From: Desulfosporosinus sp. UBA5188
GTDB lineage: Bacteria; Bacillota; Desulfitobacteriia; Desulfitobacteriales; Desulfitobacteriaceae
Length of the DNA: 6,938 nt
Direction of reading: 5' to 3'
Assembly: GCA_002413075.1 (NCBI GenBank)
Contig: DHWG01000121.1
Span: forward strand, 1 to 6,938
Numbering within the stretch: the first letter of the stretch is position 1; each line of letters opens with the position of its first letter. Under the pieces are notes generated by a model. The model was not told the DNA's origin, searched no databases, and saw nothing but the letters and a program-made list of their open reading frames with translations. This document shows, piece after piece, positions 6,779-6,938 of this stretch. A program made the translations under genes and the position numbers.

Positions 6779-6813
6779 AAAGACCCCTAGCATCAGATAA
6801 TGCAGGAGTCTTT
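6779..6813 (-). terminator. Leader hairpin before the permease, terminator- or attenuator-like
   Basis: The minus-strand RNA can form a 13-pair stem: AAAGACUCCUGCA with UGC-U-AGGGGUCUUU, with one bulged U and an 8-base loop at 6793-6800. It is followed by UGUAUGG, so the U-run is mostly part of the stem. At 6785/6807 the pair is U-G in the minus-strand RNA but C-A in the plus-strand RNA, so the structure is better suited to the minus strand. It lies between the sigma-A promoter and the permease start, so it may attenuate transcription, or stabilise the leader. It could also partly stop unrelated leftward transcription. Confidence 0.6.
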
Positions 6814-6835
6814 GATTTATTTCTATAATGCTACA

Positions 6836-6864
6836 ATTGTATCATTGTGACCTTATTCTTTCAA
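6836..6864 (-). promoter_or_regulatory. Sigma-A promoter of the permease transcript
   Basis: The minus strand has TTGAAA (6859-6864), a 17-base spacer and TACAAT (6836-6841), each box one base from consensus. The start of transcription is expected near 6829, giving a leader of about 80 bases that contains the hairpin. Confidence 0.75.
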
Positions 6865-6880
6865 TGGACTAATTTTGTGA

Positions 6881-6909
6881 TTGACAAACTCTCAATTTCC
6901 TCATATAAT
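6881..6909 (+). promoter_or_regulatory. Consensus sigma-A promoter of the tRNA gene
   Basis: TTGACA (6881-6886), exactly 17 bases, then TATAAT (6904-6909) is a perfect consensus. It points right, and the tRNA begins 13 bases after the -10 box, so the leader is only a few bases. Very strong promoters with short leaders are typical of stable RNA genes. It is divergent from the permease promoter, whose -35 box ends 17 bases away. Confidence 0.9.
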
Positions 6910-6921
6910 AACCTTTGTTAC

Positions 6922-6938
6922 GCGGTCGTGGCGGAACT
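6922..6938 (+). tRNA. tRNA-Leu, 5' end only (cut by window edge)
   Basis: The 17 bases GCGGTCG-TG-GCGGAACT read as a 7-base acceptor arm, U8, G9 and the start of a D-arm. The GTGGCGGAA(C/T)T string is the characteristic start of bacterial tRNA-Leu, with A14 in place. The preceding consensus promoter supports a stable RNA gene. The anticodon lies outside the window, so the isoacceptor is unknown and the Leu identity rests on this short stretch. Confidence 0.78.

Noticed and set aside
6749..6793. Upstream ATG giving the permease fifteen extra residues
   Set aside because: This ATG lies in the leader hairpin and the extra residues are charged and unlike a DMT N terminus. The ATG at 6748 has a better-placed ribosome site.

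Overview
The window looks like chromosome from an anaerobic, spore-former-type Firmicute, possibly of the Desulfitobacterium/Desulfosporosinus group. The clues are purine-rich Shine-Dalgarno sites, GTG and TTG starts, consensus sigma-A promoters, a sigma-54 enhancer-binding regulator and a bacterial-type xanthine dehydrogenase. The organism is an inference; nothing in the sequence fixes the species. All five complete genes and one partial gene lie on the minus strand. The only plus-strand gene is the first 17 bases of a tRNA at the right edge.

Read in the direction of transcription (right to left), a good sigma-A promoter (6836-6864) and a leader with a strong hairpin (6779-6813) precede an EamA/DMT-family permease. 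It is followed at short spacing (25, 54 and 44 bases) by a UbiX-type flavin prenyltransferase, a small DUF1294 membrane protein and a sigma-54-dependent regulator with an N-terminal sensor region, a PAS domain, an AAA+ domain and a Fis-type helix-turn-helix. A 341-base non-coding stretch (2733-3073) follows, then the molybdenum-binding large subunit of a xanthine dehydrogenase and, 15 bases later, the start of its FAD subunit, which runs off the left edge. The iron-sulfur subunit probably lies just beyond.

The most informative part is the 341-base stretch. It holds a near-consensus -24/-12 (sigma-54) promoter at 2837-2853. About 130-150 bases upstream of that are two adjacent copies of an inverted repeat, TTATC-N5-GATAA, at 2976-2990 and 2995-3009, and a third spacerless version abuts the regulator's stop codon. 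This is the expected layout of a sigma-54 enhancer and fits the regulator immediately upstream. The simplest reading is that this regulator senses a signal and switches on the xanthine dehydrogenase operon for purine (or related N-heterocycle) oxidation. The permease could move a substrate or product, but that link is only by position. UbiX is unexpected here because no UbiD-type decarboxylase is visible.

At the right edge, a perfect TTGACA-N17-TATAAT promoter drives a tRNA, probably tRNA-Leu, divergently from the permease. I saw no mobile elements, CRISPR arrays or clear pseudogenes.
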